Origin: Salmonella bongori NCTC 12419
Lineage (GTDB): Bacteria > Pseudomonadota > Gammaproteobacteria > Enterobacterales > Enterobacteriaceae
Reading direction: 5' to 3'
Assembly: GCF_000252995.1 (NCBI RefSeq)
Contig: NC_015761.1
Span: 2,666,001 to 2,730,000, forward strand
Length of the DNA stretch: 64,000 nucleotides
Shown piece after piece: positions 1-8,321 of this stretch (position 1 is its first letter; the number at the start of each line of letters is the position of its first letter). The notes under the pieces were generated by a model. It saw nothing but the letters and a program-made list of their open reading frames with translations, ran no database searches and was not told where the DNA came from. Made by a program: the position numbers and the translations under genes.

Positions 1-1004
1 ATCAAAAGGTACCAGGTGATTTCGCCAAAAAAACATTGCTGGTAACAACCGGTTCTGAAGCAGTTGAAAACGCGGTGAAAATCGCCCGCGCAGCAACCAA
101 ACGTAGCGGCGCTATCGCCTTTAGCGGCGCTTACCACGGACGCACCCACTACACGCTCTCGCTAACCGGGAAAGTAAACCCTTACTCCGCTGGCATGGGG
201 TTGATGCCAGGCCATGTCTACCGCGCGCTTTATCCCTGCCCATTACACGGCATCAGCGATGACGACGCGATCGCCAGCATTGAACGCATTTTTAAAAATG
301 ATGCCGCGCCGGAAGATATCGCCACCATAATTATTGAACCGGTCCAGGGCGAAGGCGGATTTTACGCCGCCTCTCCCGCGTTTATGCAGCGACTTCGTGC
401 GCTATGCGACCAACACGGCATTATGCTGATCGCCGATGAGGTGCAAAGTGGCGCAGGTCGTACCGGTACACTGTTCGCTATGGAGCAGATGGGTGTTGCA
501 GCGGATATCACCACTTTTGCAAAATCGATTGCCGGTGGTTTCCCGCTGGCAGGCGTCACTGGCCGGGCGGAGGTGATGGACGCCATCGCACCGGGTGGCC
601 TGGGCGGTACCTATGCCGGAAACCCGATTGCCTGCGCCGCCGCGCTGGCGGTACTGGACATTTTCGAGCACGAAAATCTGCTGCAAAAAGCGAATACGCT
701 TGGCAAAACGCTACGCGATGGCCTGATGGAGATAGCGGAAACTCACCATGAAATTGGCGACGTCCGCGGGCTGGGCGCCATGATCGCTATCGAGTTGTTC
801 GAAAAAGGCGCCCCCGGTAAACCGAACGCAGCGCTGGCCGCCGATATTGTTGCCCGCGCCCGCGACAAAGGGCTGATTCTGCTGTCATGCGGTCCTTACC
901 ACAATATCCTGCGCATCCTCGTCCCACTGACAATTGAAGCGCCCCAGATTCGGCAAGGTCTGGAGATTATCGCTCAGTGTTTTGATGAGGCGAAACAACG
1001 CTAA
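1..1004 (+). CDS. gabT: 4-aminobutyrate aminotransferase GabT (5' truncated by window edge)
   Basis: PLP-dependent class III aminotransferase that moves the amino group of GABA to 2-oxoglutarate, giving succinate semialdehyde for GabD. The frame is open from base 3, so about 93 N-terminal residues lie outside the window. The visible part carries the TTGSEAVENA phosphate-binding segment, the AYHGR motif, IADEVQSG (the Asp contacting the PLP ring nitrogen) and FAKSIAGG, whose Lys codon at 522-524 is the expected Schiff-base lysine. It is followed by gabP on the same strand, as in the csiD-lhgO-gabDTP operon. The cytosolic role is secure from family motifs and context. Confidence 0.96.
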   Translation, partial: QKVPGDFAKKTLLVTTGSEAVENAVKIARAATKRSGAIAFSGAYHGRTHYTLSLTGKVNPYSAGMGLMPGHVYRALYPCPLHGISDDDAIASIERIFKNDAAPEDIATIIIEPVQGEGGFYAASPAFMQRLRALCDQHGIMLIADEVQSGAGRTGTLFAMEQMGVAADITTFAKSIAGGFPLAGVTGRAEVMDAIAPGGLGGTYAGNPIACAAALAVLDIFEHENLLQKANTLGKTLRDGLMEIAETHHEIGDVRGLGAMIAIELFEKGAPGKPNAALAADIVARARDKGLILLSCGPYHNILRILVPLTIEAPQIRQGLEIIAQCFDEAKQR

Positions 1005-1116
1005 CCCCGCTGTGTCGCCAGCCGGTATAGACGTTTAATAACAATAATACGCGTGCCCCGACGCGGGAATGTCGGAGTGCTCTCCCAAGTGACAGACTTT
1101 CGAGAGGTTAAAAAAG

Positions 1117-2517
1117 ATGGGGCAATTGTCAGAATCACAGGCGTTAGGGGGCGGGCTGAAATCACGCCACGTTACCATGCTATCGATCGCTGGCGTGATC
1201 GGCGCCAGCCTGTTTGTCGGCTCCAGCGTGGCGATTGCGGAGGCCGGGCCTGCGGTACTACTGGCCTATCTGTTCGCAGGCCTGCTGGTGGTCATGATTA
1301 TGCGAATGCTGGCTGAAATGGCCGTTGCTACACCAGATACCGGTTCTTTTTCCACCTATGCGGATAAAGCGATTGGTCCCTGGGCTGGGTATACTATCGG
1401 CTGGTTATACTGGTGGTTTTGGGTACTGGTTATTCCGCTGGAAGCCAATATCGCCGCTATTATTCTGCATTCATGGATACCGGGTATTCCTGTCTGGCTA
1501 TTTTCATTAGTGATTACGCTCGCCTTAACCGGAAGTAATTTATTGAGCGTCAAGAATTACGGTGAATTCGAATTCTGGCTGGCGCTGTGTAAAGTGATTG
1601 CTATCCTGATGTTTATTGCGCTGGGCGCGGCGGCGATTAGCGGTTTTTATCCTTATGCCGAGGTAAGCGGTATCTCCCGACTGTGGGATCACGGCGGTTT
1701 TATGCCTAACGGTTTCGGCGCGGTGTTGAGCGCTATGTTGATCACTATGTTCTCTTTTATGGGCGCCGAGATCGTCACTATTGCCGCCGCAGAATCCGAC
1801 ACGCCAGATAAACATATCGTACGCGCCACCAATTCCGTTATCTGGCGAATCTCCCTTTTTTACCTGTGTTCCATTTTTGTGGTCGTCGCATTAATCCCGT
1901 GGAATATGCCGGGCCTGAAAAACGTAGGTTCGTACCGTTCGGTACTGGAGCTACTGCATATTCCACACGCGAAGTTTATTATGGATTGCGTGATTTTGTT
2001 GTCGGTGACGAGTTGTCTGAATTCAGCGTTGTATACCGCATCCCGAATGCTCTATTCTCTTAGCCGCCGCGGCGATGCGCCCACGATAATGGGAAAAACT
2101 AACCGTAGCAAAACGCCCTGGGTCGCAGTTCTGCTCTCTACCGGCGCGGCGTTTTTAACCGTTATTGTTAACTATTACGCCCCGGCAAAAGTGTTTAAAT
2201 TTCTCATCGACAGTTCAGGCGCCATCGCTTTGCTGGTCTATCTGGTGATTGCGATTTCACAATTGCGGATGCGTAAAATCCTGCTGGCGCAGGGCGGAGA
2301 AATTAAGTTGAAAATGTGGCTCTATCCGTGGCTTACCTGGCTGGTTATCGGCTTTATCTGTTTTGTGCTGGTAGTCATGCTATTTCGACCAGCGCAACAA
2401 TTAGAAGTCATTTCAACAGGCCTGCTGGGGATGGGAATTATTTGTACCGTACCGATTATGTCACGGTGGAAAAAACTGTCAGGTTGGCAAAAATTCCCTA
2501 TACAAAATCTACGTTAG
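1117..2517 (+). CDS. gabP: GABA permease GabP
   Basis: Amino acid-polyamine-cation superfamily transporter, 466 aa like the E. coli protein, with about 12 hydrophobic helices. The N-terminus has the family signature GGLKSRHVTMLSIAGVIGAS around residues 11-30. It imports GABA across the inner membrane to feed GabT/GabD. The ATG at 1117 follows a GAGAGG-like ribosome site and begins MGQLS. It lies 112 bp after gabT and 42 bp before csiR, and shares their strand, so the operon continues. No internal defects are visible. Confidence 0.96.
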   Translation: MGQLSESQALGGGLKSRHVTMLSIAGVIGASLFVGSSVAIAEAGPAVLLAYLFAGLLVVMIMRMLAEMAVATPDTGSFSTYADKAIGPWAGYTIGWLYWWFWVLVIPLEANIAAIILHSWIPGIPVWLFSLVITLALTGSNLLSVKNYGEFEFWLALCKVIAILMFIALGAAAISGFYPYAEVSGISRLWDHGGFMPNGFGAVLSAMLITMFSFMGAEIVTIAAAESDTPDKHIVRATNSVIWRISLFYLCSIFVVVALIPWNMPGLKNVGSYRSVLELLHIPHAKFIMDCVILLSVTSCLNSALYTASRMLYSLSRRGDAPTIMGKTNRSKTPWVAVLLSTGAAFLTVIVNYYAPAKVFKFLIDSSGAIALLVYLVIAISQLRMRKILLAQGGEIKLKMWLYPWLTWLVIGFICFVLVVMLFRPAQQLEVISTGLLGMGIICTVPIMSRWKKLSGWQKFPIQNLR

Positions 2518-2559
2518 CGTTATTCCCGGCATCAGCCGGGAAGTTTCTCAGGAGAAACA

Positions 2560-3252
2560 ATGACCGCCCTTTCCCAACCAACAGCCATAGATGGATATCG
2601 TTGGCTTAAAAATGACATTATTCGCGGGACGTATCAGCCGGATGAAAAACTACGGATGAGCTTATTAACCTCCCGCTATGCGCTCGGCGTGGGGCCGCTG
2701 CGTGAGGCGCTGTCACAACTGGTAGCGGAACGGCTGGTCACCGTGGTGAATCAAAAAGGCTATCGCGTGGCGTCTATGTCAGAGGCGGAACTCCTGGATA
2801 TCTTTGATGCCCGCGCCAATATGGAGGCGATGCTGGTACGCCTGGCGATTGAGCGCGGCGATGATGCGTGGGAGGCGGAGATTCTGGCGCGAGCGCACAT
2901 GCTCAGTAAACTGGAAGCCAGCGATGCCAGTGAACGTATGCTTGATGAATGGGATCTGCGACATCAGGCGTTCCATTCCGCGATTGTCGCCGGTTGCGGC
3001 TCGCGGTATTTGCTCCAGATGCGCGAACGGTTATTTGATCTCGCGGCGCGCTACCGCTTTATTTGGTTACGTGAAACCGTTCTGTCGGTTGAGATGCTGG
3101 AAGATAAACATATTCAGCACCACACGCTGACAGAAGCGATTCTGGCGCGCGAAGCGACACGCGCCAGTGAATTAATGCGTCAGCATTTGCTGACGCCGAT
3201 TCCCATTATTCGGCAGGCAATGTCAGGAAAAATAAAGCCAAAATCTGCCTAA
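2560..3252 (+). CDS. csiR: GntR/FadR-type regulator CsiR (GlaR)
   Basis: A 230-residue GntR-family repressor with an N-terminal winged helix (MSLLTSRYALGVGPLREALSQL, about residues 31-52, then a wing containing NQKGYRVA) and an all-helical FCD effector domain. In E. coli the orthologue represses the csiD-lhgO-gabDTP genes and responds to glutarate. That effector is family knowledge, not read from this sequence. The ATG at 2560 has an AGGAG ribosome site. It is the last gene of the gab cluster and converges with ygaU, only 6 bp away. Confidence 0.92.
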   Translation: MTALSQPTAIDGYRWLKNDIIRGTYQPDEKLRMSLLTSRYALGVGPLREALSQLVAERLVTVVNQKGYRVASMSEAELLDIFDARANMEAMLVRLAIERGDDAWEAEILARAHMLSKLEASDASERMLDEWDLRHQAFHSAIVAGCGSRYLLQMRERLFDLAARYRFIWLRETVLSVEMLEDKHIQHHTLTEAILAREATRASELMRQHLLTPIPIIRQAMSGKIKPKSA

Positions 3253-3258
3253 TCACTC

Positions 3259-3708
3259 TTATTCTTCGGGAATACGCAGCACTTGCCCTGGATATATTTT
3301 TTCCGGGCTTTTCAGCATCGGCTTATTCGCCTCGAAAATTTTATTGTACAGATTGGCATTACCATACACTTGCTTTGATATTGCGCTCAGAGTATCGCCT
3401 GATTTGACGGTATAAAATTGACTTTCAGCCGCAGGCGTTGCGGTTTTAACCTGATCGTCCACACTGCTAATTCCGGCGATATTCCCTACCGCAACCAGAA
3501 TTTTTTCTTTTGCCTCCTGACTCAATCCATCGCCCGTCACCGTCGCTTTTCCATCCGCAATTTGCACATTCACTTTGTCCGCGTCTGGTATCCCCGTTTT
3601 ATTTAAATGCTCCTGAACTTTTTTCGCCTGCTCGTCTTTATCATGATTGGCAGTCACCGCGTCCCAAAGTTTTTCGCCCGCATCTTTTACAAAATTAAAG
3701 AGACCCAT
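3259..3708 (-). CDS. ygaU: Potassium-binding BON/LysM protein (Kbp, YgaU)
   Basis: A 149-residue protein with an N-terminal BON domain (about residues 25-90) and a C-terminal LysM domain (about 97-147, FYTVKSGDTLSAISKQVYG). E. coli YgaU/Kbp is a cytoplasmic K+ sensor induced by osmotic stress and stationary phase. An upstream extension to 3825 is open, but the start at 3708 (MGLFNF) has a GAGGTG ribosome site and matches the family length, so I chose it. It converges with csiR and shares its strand with yqaE. Confidence 0.93.
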   Translation of the reverse strand: MGLFNFVKDAGEKLWDAVTANHDKDEQAKKVQEHLNKTGIPDADKVNVQIADGKATVTGDGLSQEAKEKILVAVGNIAGISSVDDQVKTATPAAESQFYTVKSGDTLSAISKQVYGNANLYNKIFEANKPMLKSPEKIYPGQVLRIPEE

Positions 3709-3803
3709 ATTCACCTCACTGGTTAAACACACAGAGAAAAGTGTAGCAGAGAGAATGAGGTTATCCTGATAAACGGCGCTGATGCGCCGCCCGGGAGAGA
3801 TCA

Positions 3804-3962
3804 TTAATGACGCATCTGAACCCAAAACGCGTGGATGAGACCCGGAATATATCCGAGCAATGTCAGCAAGATATTAAGGATAAATGCCCAGCCGAACCCT
3901 TTTCCTAATAGCACACCAAGCGGAGGCAAAATAATCGTAAAAACAATTCTCCAGAAACCCAT
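3804..3962 (-). CDS. yqaE: Pmp3/UPF0057 small membrane protein YqaE
   Basis: A 52-residue gene translated from the minus strand: MGFWRIVFTIILPP at the start, LLGYIPGLIHAFWVQMRH at the end. It has two hydrophobic helices separated by a short GKGFG turn, typical of the Pmp3/PMP3-like stress-induced family in the inner membrane. The function in enterobacteria is not established; yeast Pmp3 affects membrane potential. Stop TAA is at 3804-3806. It lies upstream of ygaU on the same strand and is divergent from ygaV. Confidence 0.93.
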   Translation of the reverse strand: MGFWRIVFTIILPPLGVLLGKGFGWAFILNILLTLLGYIPGLIHAFWVQMRH

Positions 3963-4106
3963 ATACACTCCATACAAGCAAAATTAGTCATTGTTTAAAA
4001 AGAGATTTTATCTCTAAGCATAGTCAGTTTACCTGAGCTCGCCAGTTGCGCCTCATGCTTTTACCCTCCTTTACGCTCTTTACGCTGGCATCAGGTTGAC
4101 GTTTAT

Positions 4107-4122
4107 TTTAGAATTAACTAAA
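4107..4122. promoter_or_regulatory. Candidate YgaV operator
   Basis: A short inverted repeat TTTAG-N6-CTAAA lies 22-37 bp before the ygaV start codon, in an AT-rich stretch. ArsR-family repressors commonly bind such dyads over their own promoters, and E. coli YgaV autoregulates ygaVP. The match is short, so this is a guess from position and symmetry. Confidence 0.35.
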
Positions 4123-4144
4123 TTTAGAAAACACTTAAATACAT

Positions 4145-4444
4145 ATGACCGAGCTTGAACAACTCCAGGCCAGCGCTGAACAGGCGGCGGCCCTACTTAA
4201 AGCGATGAGCCACCCAAAAAGGTTGCTAATTTTATGTATGCTTTGCGGTTCGCCCAAAACCAGCGCAGGCGAACTGGCGCGTATTACGGGGCTAAGTCCC
4301 TCGGCGACATCGCAGCATCTAACCAGGATGCGGGAAGAAGGGTTAATTGACAGTCAGCGCGATGCCCAGCGTATTCACTATTTCATTAAAAACGAGGCAG
4401 TTAACGCGCTTATCGCTACGTTAAAGCATCTCTATTGTCCATAA
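4145..4444 (+). CDS. ygaV: ArsR-family repressor YgaV
   Basis: A 99-residue winged-helix ArsR protein. The recognition helix region is about residues 38-66 (SAGELARITGLSPSATSQHLTRM), followed by the beta wing with QRDAQRIHYFI. E. coli YgaV represses ygaVP and has been linked to tributyltin and reactive sulfur sensing through cysteines. Cysteines visible here include the LCMLCG pair and the penultimate residue of the chain. It is followed by ygaP after 9 bp, forming a two-gene operon. Confidence 0.93.
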   Translation: MTELEQLQASAEQAAALLKAMSHPKRLLILCMLCGSPKTSAGELARITGLSPSATSQHLTRMREEGLIDSQRDAQRIHYFIKNEAVNALIATLKHLYCP

Positions 4445-4453
4445 GGAGCCACT

Positions 4454-4981
4454 ATGTCCATTGGGATAATCTCCCCCCGTGAGGCGCAAGCGCTGATGAC
4501 GCAAGGCGCGAAATTGATTGATGTGCGCGATGCCGATGAATATCTGCGCGAACATATTCCTGGCGCACAACTGGCACCGCTTTCCCGGCTTGAACAGGGC
4601 ACGCTGCCCACCAACCTGCGAGCGGAACAGATCATTTTTCACTGTCAGTCAGGTAAGCGAACCAGCCACAATGCAGAGAAACTACAGGCCATTGCCGCCC
4701 CTGCCCAGGTCAGTTTACTGGAAGGTGGCATTGATGGATGGAAAGCGGCAGGATTTCCCGTCGCTGAAGATAAATCACAGCCACTGCCGCTGATGCGTCA
4801 GGTACAAATTGCTGCAGGCGGACTCAGTTTACTCGGCGTTATTCTGGGCTATACCGTTCACAGCGTTTTTTTCCTCGTCAGCGGTTTTGTCGGGGCCGGG
4901 TTAATGCTGGCAGGCATGACAGGCTTCTGCGGAATGGCGAGACTGCTGGAAAAAATGCCGTGGAATGCACGTTCCCATTAA
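4454..4981 (+). CDS. ygaP: Membrane-anchored rhodanese YgaP
   Basis: A 175-residue protein: cytoplasmic rhodanese domain (about residues 5-105) with active-site loop FHCQSGKRT (Cys64), then two C-terminal transmembrane helices (about 115-135 and 140-160). E. coli YgaP is an inner-membrane sulfurtransferase that can carry persulfide on this cysteine. The ATG at 4454 follows AAGGAG. It is co-transcribed with ygaV, consistent with a sulfur-responsive pair. Length and domain order match the family. Confidence 0.94.
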   Translation: MSIGIISPREAQALMTQGAKLIDVRDADEYLREHIPGAQLAPLSRLEQGTLPTNLRAEQIIFHCQSGKRTSHNAEKLQAIAAPAQVSLLEGGIDGWKAAGFPVAEDKSQPLPLMRQVQIAAGGLSLLGVILGYTVHSVFFLVSGFVGAGLMLAGMTGFCGMARLLEKMPWNARSH

Positions 4982-5111
4982 GCGGTACATTCATCGCACA
5001 GTGGTGGTGTGTAGTCGTGTAAATCGAAGCTTATGGCATTCGTTTAATGGCGCTTTAGCCTGACTGCAATAGAATAAACTTGTGTATAACAGCCTTCAAC
5101 AGGAGGACGCT

Positions 5112-5291
5112 ATGTTCGCTCCCGGTGATATAGTACAGCCCCGGACGGGGGGGCCAAAGCTGAAAATCATTGAAGTAAATGAGGATAAAATTGTTGCCCT
5201 ACAGGTCAACAATGAGCAGGGCGAAAAATTGATACTCAAAGCGGCAGATGTCACCCTTTATTCTGAAGACGGTGATTTTGGTCTGTGCTGA
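5112..5291 (+). CDS. Small DUF2158 (YodC-like) protein
   Basis: A 59-residue ORF beginning MFAPGDIVQ with a strong AGGAGG ribosome site at 5101-5106. A GTG at 5082 is in frame but lacks such a site. The pattern 'F.PGD.V....GGPK..I.EV' followed by alternating beta strands resembles the DUF2158/YodC family, a predicted small SH3-like beta-barrel. Function is unknown. It sits alone between ygaP and the opposing stpA; I do not recall this gene at this place in E. coli K-12. The C-terminus ends in cysteine. Similar short sequences lie on both sides (see findings). Confidence 0.75.
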   Translation: MFAPGDIVQPRTGGPKLKIIEVNEDKIVALQVNNEQGEKLILKAADVTLYSEDGDFGLC

Positions 5292-5307
5292 TTTATCAAT
5301 ATGATAA

Positions 5308-5373
5308 TGGCGCAACGTTTACCTGATCTCTATGCCGGGCTGACCGTTAATAGAGACAGGAAACGAAGCGCCA
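5308..5373. repeat. Long imperfect hairpin between the DUF2158 gene and stpA
   Basis: Arms at 5308-5333 and 5350-5373 pair almost fully (TGGCGC..CGTTT.CCTG.TCTCTAT against its complement) around a 16-nt loop. It lies between two convergent genes and could act as a bidirectional terminator, although neither side has a clear T-run. It may instead be a repeat element. Confidence 0.6.
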
Positions 5374-5394
5374 TCTGTTTAGTATTCCCGGCGA

Positions 5395-5796
5395 TTAGAT
5401 TAAGAAATCATCCAGCGATTTACCTGCAGCCAGCGCCTGGGCAATGGGTTTAGGTGTACGGCCCTGCCCTGTCCAGGTTTTTTCTTCACCATTGAAATCA
5501 GTAAAACGATATTTCGCCGGACGCGGTTGCCGCTTTTTAACAGAACGCGGCATGGTTGACTCCATTGCAAATAACTCTTCCGGGTTAATACCGTCTGCTT
5601 TCATCAGCTCCAGAAAAGTATTAATTTTCTCTTGTTTCTCGGCAAGCTGGCGCTGCTGCAATTCTTCTTCTTCGCGTCTTTCTTTAGTGACAACCCTGAA
5701 TTTTTCAAGCATTTCTTCAAGAACGTCAATGGAGAATTCGCGAGCCATAGCGCGCAGTGTGCGGATATTATTTAAGTTCTGTAACATCAAATTCAT
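5395..5796 (-). CDS. stpA: H-NS paralogue StpA
   Basis: A 133-residue nucleoid protein: N-terminal coiled-coil oligomerisation domain (about residues 1-80, IRTLRAMAREFSIDVLEEML), a linker, and a C-terminal DNA-binding domain with the TWTGQGRTPKPI core containing the Q/RGR-type AT-hook-like loop. It silences AT-rich DNA with H-NS and has RNA chaperone activity. The phrase MNLMLQNLNNIRTLR separates it from H-NS (MSEALKILNN). It has a long AT-rich upstream region. Confidence 0.93.
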   Translation of the reverse strand: MNLMLQNLNNIRTLRAMAREFSIDVLEEMLEKFRVVTKERREEEELQQRQLAEKQEKINTFLELMKADGINPEELFAMESTMPRSVKKRQPRPAKYRFTDFNGEEKTWTGQGRTPKPIAQALAAGKSLDDFLI

Positions 5797-6493
5797 ATCA
5801 ATAAAAACCTTTTAACGCTGAAAACAAAAAACTATTACAGGCGGTATTGTATTCGATTGCTGATTATATTTCCAGATCCCGAAATTCATTCAGATATACG
5901 TGAGAGGAAACAACGGATTATATTAACCCATTATCCGGATTATTATATTCATTACCCCTTTACATTTCAGGTTATTCTGCAGGCAGTATATCCACATCTT
6001 ATCGACGTGTTACTTATCACTCTGCTCCTCATCAAGAGGAAAGCAGCGGCGGCAGATAACCATTTCCACCGATAAAAATGAATATATTCTCAAAATAAAT
6101 GATTAGTTAATCAAATAGCAAAGAAAGAGTTTTATGCCAGACAATATGTATAAGCAACGTTAATTATGCTAACAAGAAGAAAAGAAAGTGCCATTATTCC
6201 TTGCCCGCTGAATCTGGCAATATTGAGAAAATTGTTCAAAAATGCCAGAAAAACAATAAATTATAACTATATGATTTAAAAAGAGTTAATAACCATCAGC
6301 AACAAAAATCCCGCTGCGAGCAAAAAACTAACAACAACAGAGTATTTTATAGACAAACAGCTTAAAAATAAAAATTTTACACTAGTTGATAGTTAGTATG
6401 TAGGGATATAACCTATGCAAAAGCAAAAGTGCTTCATGATCTCACTACTCCAACCACCACATGCAGATTTATTCGCCATAAGGAGCAATTAAC
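5797..6493. other. AT-rich intergenic region, stpA/alaE divergent promoters
   Basis: This 697-bp gap between divergent stpA and alaE has long A/T runs and no well-supported gene. An open frame at 5857-6075 starts at TTG without a ribosome site, and I reject it. The region should hold both promoters and is a natural target for H-NS/StpA. A TTTACA hexamer at 6376-6381 with TATGTA at 6397-6402 is a weak promoter candidate for alaE. A 25-codon ORF ends flush with alaE (listed separately). Confidence 0.6.
6415..6492 (+). CDS. Possible 25-residue leader peptide upstream of alaE
   Basis: ATG at 6415 opens a frame MQKQKCFMISLLQPPHADLF..., ending with TAA at 6490-6492; one base then separates it from the alaE ATG. 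The alaE ribosome site (AAGGAG, 6480-6485) lies inside its last codons, so translating it would cover or couple to alaE initiation. Its own ribosome site (AGGGA) is weak. The codons are not alanine-rich, so simple alanine attenuation is not suggested. It may be a chance ORF. Confidence 0.3.
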   Translation: MQKQKCFMISLLQPPHADLFAIRSN

Positions 6494-6943
6494 ATGTTCT
6501 CTCCACAGTCACGCTTACGTCATGCCGTTGCAGACACGTTTGCGATGGTTGTTTACTGCTCTGTCGTGAACATGTTGATCGAAATATTCCTCTCCGGAAT
6601 GAGCTTTGAACAATCGCTTTCCTCCAGACTGGTAGCGATACCTGTCAACATTTTGATTGCATGGCCATACGGCGTTTACCGCGATGTCATAATGCGCGCT
6701 GCGCGTAAGGCCAGCCCGACAGGGTGGGCCAAAAACCTGGCGGATGTATTGGCTTATGTCACCTTCCAGTCGCCCGTTTATATTATCATCTTGCTGACCG
6801 TCGGCGCTGGCTGGCATCAGATAGTGGCCGCCGTGAGTTCAAACATTGTTGTTTCAATGTTAATGGGCGCGGTTTATGGCTACTTCCTGGATTATTGTCG
6901 TCGCCTGTTCAAAGTGAGCAGCTACTATCAAGCCAAAGCGTAA
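6494..6943 (+). CDS. alaE: L-alanine exporter AlaE
   Basis: A 149-residue inner-membrane protein with four predicted transmembrane helices, homologous to E. coli AlaE (YgaW), which exports L-alanine by proton exchange and keeps internal alanine from reaching toxic levels. The start MFSPQSRLRHAVADTFAMV has AAGGAG 9 bases upstream. In E. coli it is induced by alanine through Lrp. It stands alone and converges with ygaC. Confidence 0.93.
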   Translation: MFSPQSRLRHAVADTFAMVVYCSVVNMLIEIFLSGMSFEQSLSSRLVAIPVNILIAWPYGVYRDVIMRAARKASPTGWAKNLADVLAYVTFQSPVYIIILLTVGAGWHQIVAAVSSNIVVSMLMGAVYGYFLDYCRRLFKVSSYYQAKA

Positions 6944-6977
6944 GCCTGTTTCGCGACTGGCAACGCCAGCCGCGCCG

Positions 6978-7328
6978 TTAATCCGGTTTTACATCGCCGA
7001 ACAGCCCGGTCAAATAACGTTCTAACGCCATTCGTGAACTAAAACCGTGGGGGATACCATAATGTTCGTGGGTCTCACCGCCTAAATAGAGCGGAAAATT
7101 CTGGTAGTGATCGCAGGTTTTCATATCCGAAGCCGGTTCAGCCAGTGAGGAGCTGCGGTCTTTCAACCTGGGGTGAATAATCAACGCGGTGCGCCCCATA
7201 CGCGCCTCACGATTAACATAAACATAATTTTCGCCGCGTCGATAACCATACGTTTTATTCGTCACCACATCGACGATAAATCCTGCCTTTTCCAGTACGC
7301 GCGCCACCTCATCAGGTCGTAAATACAT
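6978..7328 (-). CDS. ygaC: DUF2002 protein YgaC
   Basis: A 116-residue soluble protein starting MYLRPDEVARVLEKAGFIVD, with the conserved segments YGYRRGENYVYVNREARMGRTALIIHP (about residues 27-53) and HYGIPHGFSSRMAL (about 88-101). It belongs to the small YgaC/DUF2002 family of known structure but unknown function. The E. coli gene is reported as Fur-linked; I do not see a decisive Fur site here. It converges with alaE and is divergent from ygaM. Confidence 0.9.
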   Translation of the reverse strand: MYLRPDEVARVLEKAGFIVDVVTNKTYGYRRGENYVYVNREARMGRTALIIHPRLKDRSSSLAEPASDMKTCDHYQNFPLYLGGETHEHYGIPHGFSSRMALERYLTGLFGDVKPD

Positions 7329-7489
7329 ATTTTATCCTCATTCTCTTTTACTGCGGACTTACCTTACCTGATAGCGCGTTATCAACGCTTTCAGAAAAGT
7401 CCAGAAACGCATGATATCGGCGTAGCGGGCCTCAATCGGTAAAAATATGAACTACACTGAAAGCTACATCGAAATCAATGGAGGATCAT

Positions 7490-7816
7490 ATGCTTAATAA
7501 ACCGAACCGAAACGACGTCGATGAAGGTGTTCAGGATATTCAGAACGATGTCAATCGATTAGCCGATACTCTGGAAGATGTTCTTAAATCCTGGGGAAGC
7601 GATGCGAAAGACGAGGCGGAAACCGCACGACGTAAAGCACAGGCGCTCCTGAAAGAGACGCGGGCACGTATGCATGGTCGTACCCGCGTAAAACAAGCCG
7701 CCTGTGATGCAATGGGGTGCGCGGATACATTTGTGCGTGAAAAACCCTGGTGTAGTGTGGGAACTGCCGCCGCAGTAGGTATTTTTATCGGGGCGCTGCT
7801 CAGTCTGCGTCGCTAA
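7490..7816 (+). CDS. ygaM: ElaB/YqjD/YgaM-family tail-anchored protein YgaM
   Basis: A 108-residue protein with a long amphipathic helical N-terminal part (VQDIQNDVNRLADTLEDVLKS and on) and one C-terminal membrane helix (GTAAAVGIFIGALLSLRR). This is the DUF883 architecture; relatives are inner-membrane, stationary-phase ribosome-associated proteins. ATG at 7490 has GGAGG six bases upstream. An in-frame ATG at 7478 overlaps that ribosome site and is less likely. It stands alone. Confidence 0.9.
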   Translation: MLNKPNRNDVDEGVQDIQNDVNRLADTLEDVLKSWGSDAKDEAETARRKAQALLKETRARMHGRTRVKQAACDAMGCADTFVREKPWCSVGTAAAVGIFIGALLSLRR

Positions 7817-7862
7817 CAGTGTCTACTGGCGGATGACGGTATACTTTCTTTATTCGGCCTGC

Positions 7863-8321
7863 TTAATTGCCGCGGGCCAAAGTAACACCATTCGGCAAAA
7901 TAGCGATGGCCTCAATCGCCTGTCGAAGCTGCCAGGCGACTTATTCTGCCATTTCGGCAGAAGTAATGTTGGTAAACGACAGTAAAATACCGCCCTTACC
8001 TGTCGATGCAATGCGCCAGCGGCTTAACGCCTGAACCGCCAGTCCTGCCTGATTCGCTTTCGCTACCTGCGCTTTATCATCGCCTTCAATCTCAATAACT
8101 AATTGAATACCGCCTTTTTGTAAAGTCACAACAAATCCCTGTTCTTTCAGCGCCTTTTCTATCCATAACCGTCGCTGAGTATAATGTTGCCGCATCTTTT
8201 TCAGATGCCGCCAGAAATGCCCATCATGTATAAAATCAGCCAGTGTGTGCTGCCACAGCAACGCGTAAAGCTGGCGTAAATCAAGCCAAACTGGATTCGC
8301 TGTCAGGCTGGGCGGGTAAGC
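7863..8321 (-). pseudogene. 3' remnant of a MocR/PdxR-type GntR-aminotransferase regulator
   Basis: Minus-strand reading from about 8321 gives AYPPSLTANPVWLDLRQLY, LADFIHDGHFWRHLKKMR, GGIQLVIEIEG and GGILLSFTNIT: the C-terminal third of the aminotransferase domain of MocR regulators. The winged helix and PLP-lysine regions are absent and no credible start exists. A TAA at 7941-7943 interrupts the chain, but the same frame continues VAWQLRQAIEAIAILPNG... to a second TAA at 7863-7865, as expected for the normal C-terminus. So the gene has a 5' deletion and an in-frame stop. It meets the opposite-strand remnant at its broken end. Confidence 0.8.

Noticed and set aside
5857..6075. 72-codon open frame in the stpA-alaE gap
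   Set aside because: TTG start, no ribosome site, AT-driven composition, no recognisable family.
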